NCBI RefSeq assembly: GCF_932526225.1
Contig: NC_064040.1
Location: 2,827,894 to 2,891,893, forward strand
DNA from: Nematostella vectensis
Lineage: Eukaryota > Cnidaria > Anthozoa > Actiniaria > Edwardsiidae
Direction of reading: 5' to 3'
Length of the DNA: 64,000 nucleotides
The position numbers and the translations under genes are program-made. Positions 62,401-64,000 of the stretch are shown in pieces. The first letter of the stretch is position 1; every line of letters starts with the position of its first letter. The notes under the pieces are model-generated. The model was not told the DNA's origin. It did not search any database and saw nothing but the letters and a program-made list of their open reading frames with translations.

Positions 62401-63694
62401 TCGAGAAAGGCGAGTCCTCGCTGAACTTCGAACCAAAAGAGAACAAGAATGGATGCTTCCTTGTACTACTCAGGAACACTGATCAGACTACGAACCCCGA
62501 TAGGGAAGGTCAGACAAAGAACCCCTATGAAGAAGGCCAGACAACGAATCCCGATAGGGGAGGTCAAACAACGAATCCCGATGAGGCACAGGAAAATATC
62601 CGTAAAGGATTTGACGGCTTTCCAAAACTGAGTCAAGACGTTCATGCTTCAGGAGTTGAGAGGTGCGACAAAATCCCTTTAGACGGGGCGAATGGTAGCG
62701 CAACGGTCACAAGCAATGAGCTTCGTAGAACGCCGTGTAATGCAAATGGTAATAAGTATGATATTCGGCCTGAGATGGTTAACGAAGAAAATGTTCCAAT
62801 CTTGGCCAAGCAAAATACCCACAATACTAATCCATCTTGGAAAATCGCATTCGGTTTCCTTTACTCTCTAGAAGATTCCGTGACCAGTTTTGATGACCCA
62901 TGTGATCCTCCTCCTCCAATTACAAGCGACTTTGAAGTGTTTCGTGACAGTGTCGTCACGACAGCATACGCTCCTTCGAGATTGCGTTACTACGTGGCTG
63001 ATATCCGCTATGATGAGAGTCCAACCTCACCGTTCCCCTCTCCGTCCGTCGCACCAACGTTCGGAGACTACTACAAGGATCGCTATGGCGTGGATCTGTC
63101 ACGTGATCAGCCTCTATTGGATGTGGATCACGTGTCCTCGCGCCTGAACTTCCTTCGGCCTCGTTATAAAACAAGCAAGGGCAAAGATCTGGCTCTACCG
63201 GATGAGAAATCCAAAAGGTAAACTGCTGGTCTGATCACCGAAGTACATCAAGCCTTTTTGGTTTTATGATGATAATAATTGAATTAACCTAACTACTTTT
63301 TTGGTCATACAAATTAACCGTGATTTCACTAAAACAGCCACATGGGTTATATTGACTCATTGCCCATTATTGCTTTAGGGATTATTGTTTACTACTGTTA
63401 AAATAAAAAAATACGTCTCTTAGTTCTTGACTTTTAGGGTTTATTTTAGTACGACTGTTTGTCCTGTGCCGTAGGTTCTAGAAATGGCTTATGGCTAAGA
63501 AATGGCTCATGGCCTCATTGTCAACAGGTCGCAGAGGTCACGTGTGTCCTTGGTCCCAGAGATGTGTTCTATCCACCCTATACCGGGCTCACTGTGGCGT
63601 GACATCACTAACATGCCGTCTATTCTTTATCGTGTCGATGCTTTGCTTATAGCCGAGGAGCTACGCCAGAAATTAGCCGTCGAGGCGGGGATAG
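56410..63694 (+). CDS. Dicer: Dicer, N-terminus through PAZ (3' part beyond the window)
   Basis: Eight exons, phases consistent: 56410-56599, 56929-58295, 58533-58687, 59152-59293, 59815-60069, 61985-62170, 62262-63217 and 63528-63694; about 1139 residues, ending at a donor. Order: helicase-like region (1-520), dimerisation domain DUF283 (about 530-640, with YTPFGPDGPCVT and STLFLPRNSPL), platform (704-850, CYVYAVHLVLT, SLGIILNKSLPK, FIIYDRAGEMTVSL), PAZ (about 950-1080, YYVADIRYDE, GDYYKDRYGVDL, QPLLDVDHVSSRLNFL) and connector (CSIHPIPGSLWR, MPSILYRVDALL). Dicers cut long dsRNA and pre-miRNA; the catalytic RNase III domains must lie downstream. The helicase lacks key residues: Walker A GSGKT is replaced by QTSKV, DECH by DNCH, and QxxGRxR of motif VI is lost. 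A 27-bp repeat adds residues in the platform-PAZ link. Which cnidarian Dicer paralogue this is cannot be decided from here. Confidence 0.94.
60210..60720 (+). repeat. 104-bp tandem repeat, five copies, in Dicer intron 5
   Basis: AAGGAAATGG-like words recur at 60221, 60324, 60428, 60532 and 60636 (period 103-104). Each unit contains CTTATCCGAATAAGG, a near-palindrome, so the transcript could form several short hairpins. Confidence 0.93.
62484..62591 (+). repeat. Coding 27-bp repeat, four copies, inside Dicer
   Basis: Units at 62484, 62511, 62538 and 62565 encode QTTNPDREG-type nonapeptides (second unit QTKNPYEEG, last QTTNPDEAQ). They are in frame within exon 7, between platform and PAZ. Confidence 0.95.
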
Positions 63695-64000
63695 GTAAGG
63701 TAGATATTCAGTCAACTTGGAATAACTCGACAGAAAAGCAAGCTTGACATCCCCTTTCTTTCCGGGGAGAAATGTTAGTCGTAATGTATAGGATCTAAAA
63801 TATACATCCACATTTACATGTGTATGTATATCCCTTCCTTAGAAAAAATGGATCCTCCCCAAGAAATGTTGTGCCATAGCTATGAAATATTTTAGTTAGT
63901 CGCAGCCATAGGTACTGTGCTGTTAAGCTTTTATTCGTCTATCTAACCCGCCAAAAGCTTGTCCTTGATCCTTACCCTGTTTCCGTCCGTCAGTGTTTGC
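63695..64000 (+). other. Start of the next Dicer intron
   Basis: Follows donor ATAG|GTAAGG. No acceptor and exon continuing phase 1 was recognised before the window ends. Confidence 0.7.

Overview
The window is intron-rich animal DNA. The gene set (LamG/D8C/PAN and C-type lectin/vWA extracellular proteins, a tandem pair of collagen-type glucosidases, ALKBH6, Dicer), GT-AG introns of tens of bases to several kb, GC-poor introns full of minisatellites and a standalone Pol III tRNA gene fit an anthozoan cnidarian such as a sea anemone. The species call is inference. All gene models were assembled by hand from reading frame, splice sites and phase continuity, with paralogues used as mutual checks where they exist.

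Layout. (1) 362-3492 (+): 3' part of a LamG-D8C-PAN secreted protein gene. (2) 4888-10550 (-) and 14354-23027 (+): a head-to-head pair of paralogues encoding signal peptide, two C-type lectin domains and a vWA domain. They share a 106-nt first exon and a 42-nt linker microexon but differ in three intron positions. (3) 24852-37876 (+) and 38748-46882 (+): tandem paralogues of PGGHG/ATHL1, the GH65-like glucosidase of collagen glucosylgalactosylhydroxylysine, each with seven phase-matched exons and a predicted signal peptide. Intron 2 of the first copy is mostly one 8.3-kb array of a 24-bp repeat. (4) 48347-51306 (-): a classical short-chain dehydrogenase with one likely GC-AG intron. (5) 51777-51848 (+): tRNA-Gly(CCC). 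(6) 52039-54832 (+): ALKBH6, eight exons. (7) 56410 to the window end (+): Dicer from the start codon through the PAZ region. The RNase III domains lie beyond the window. Its helicase region has lost the conserved residues of Walker A, the DECH box and motif VI.

The PGGHG pair acts on collagen-type sugars, and the lectin/vWA and LamG/PAN proteins are predicted to be extracellular, so the left two thirds may be rich in matrix or surface functions. Nothing in the sequence proves that they work together. SDR, tRNA, ALKBH6 and Dicer look like ordinary housekeeping or RNA-related neighbours.

The pattern I find most unusual is that exon ends or starts are repeatedly copied, often with their splice sites, into the directly adjacent intron. 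I count seven cases in five genes: 1823-1987, 5425-5605, 18981-19250, 22411-22790, 36989-37016, 43661-43735 and 48571-48654. One of them, in the SDR gene, duplicates an acceptor so that an in-frame 14-residue alternative insert is possible. Other points of note are a 1.47-kb element with inverted ends flanked by TTAA, a long hairpin of 37-bp repeats just upstream of Dicer, and a 2172-bp higher-order period inside the 24-bp array.
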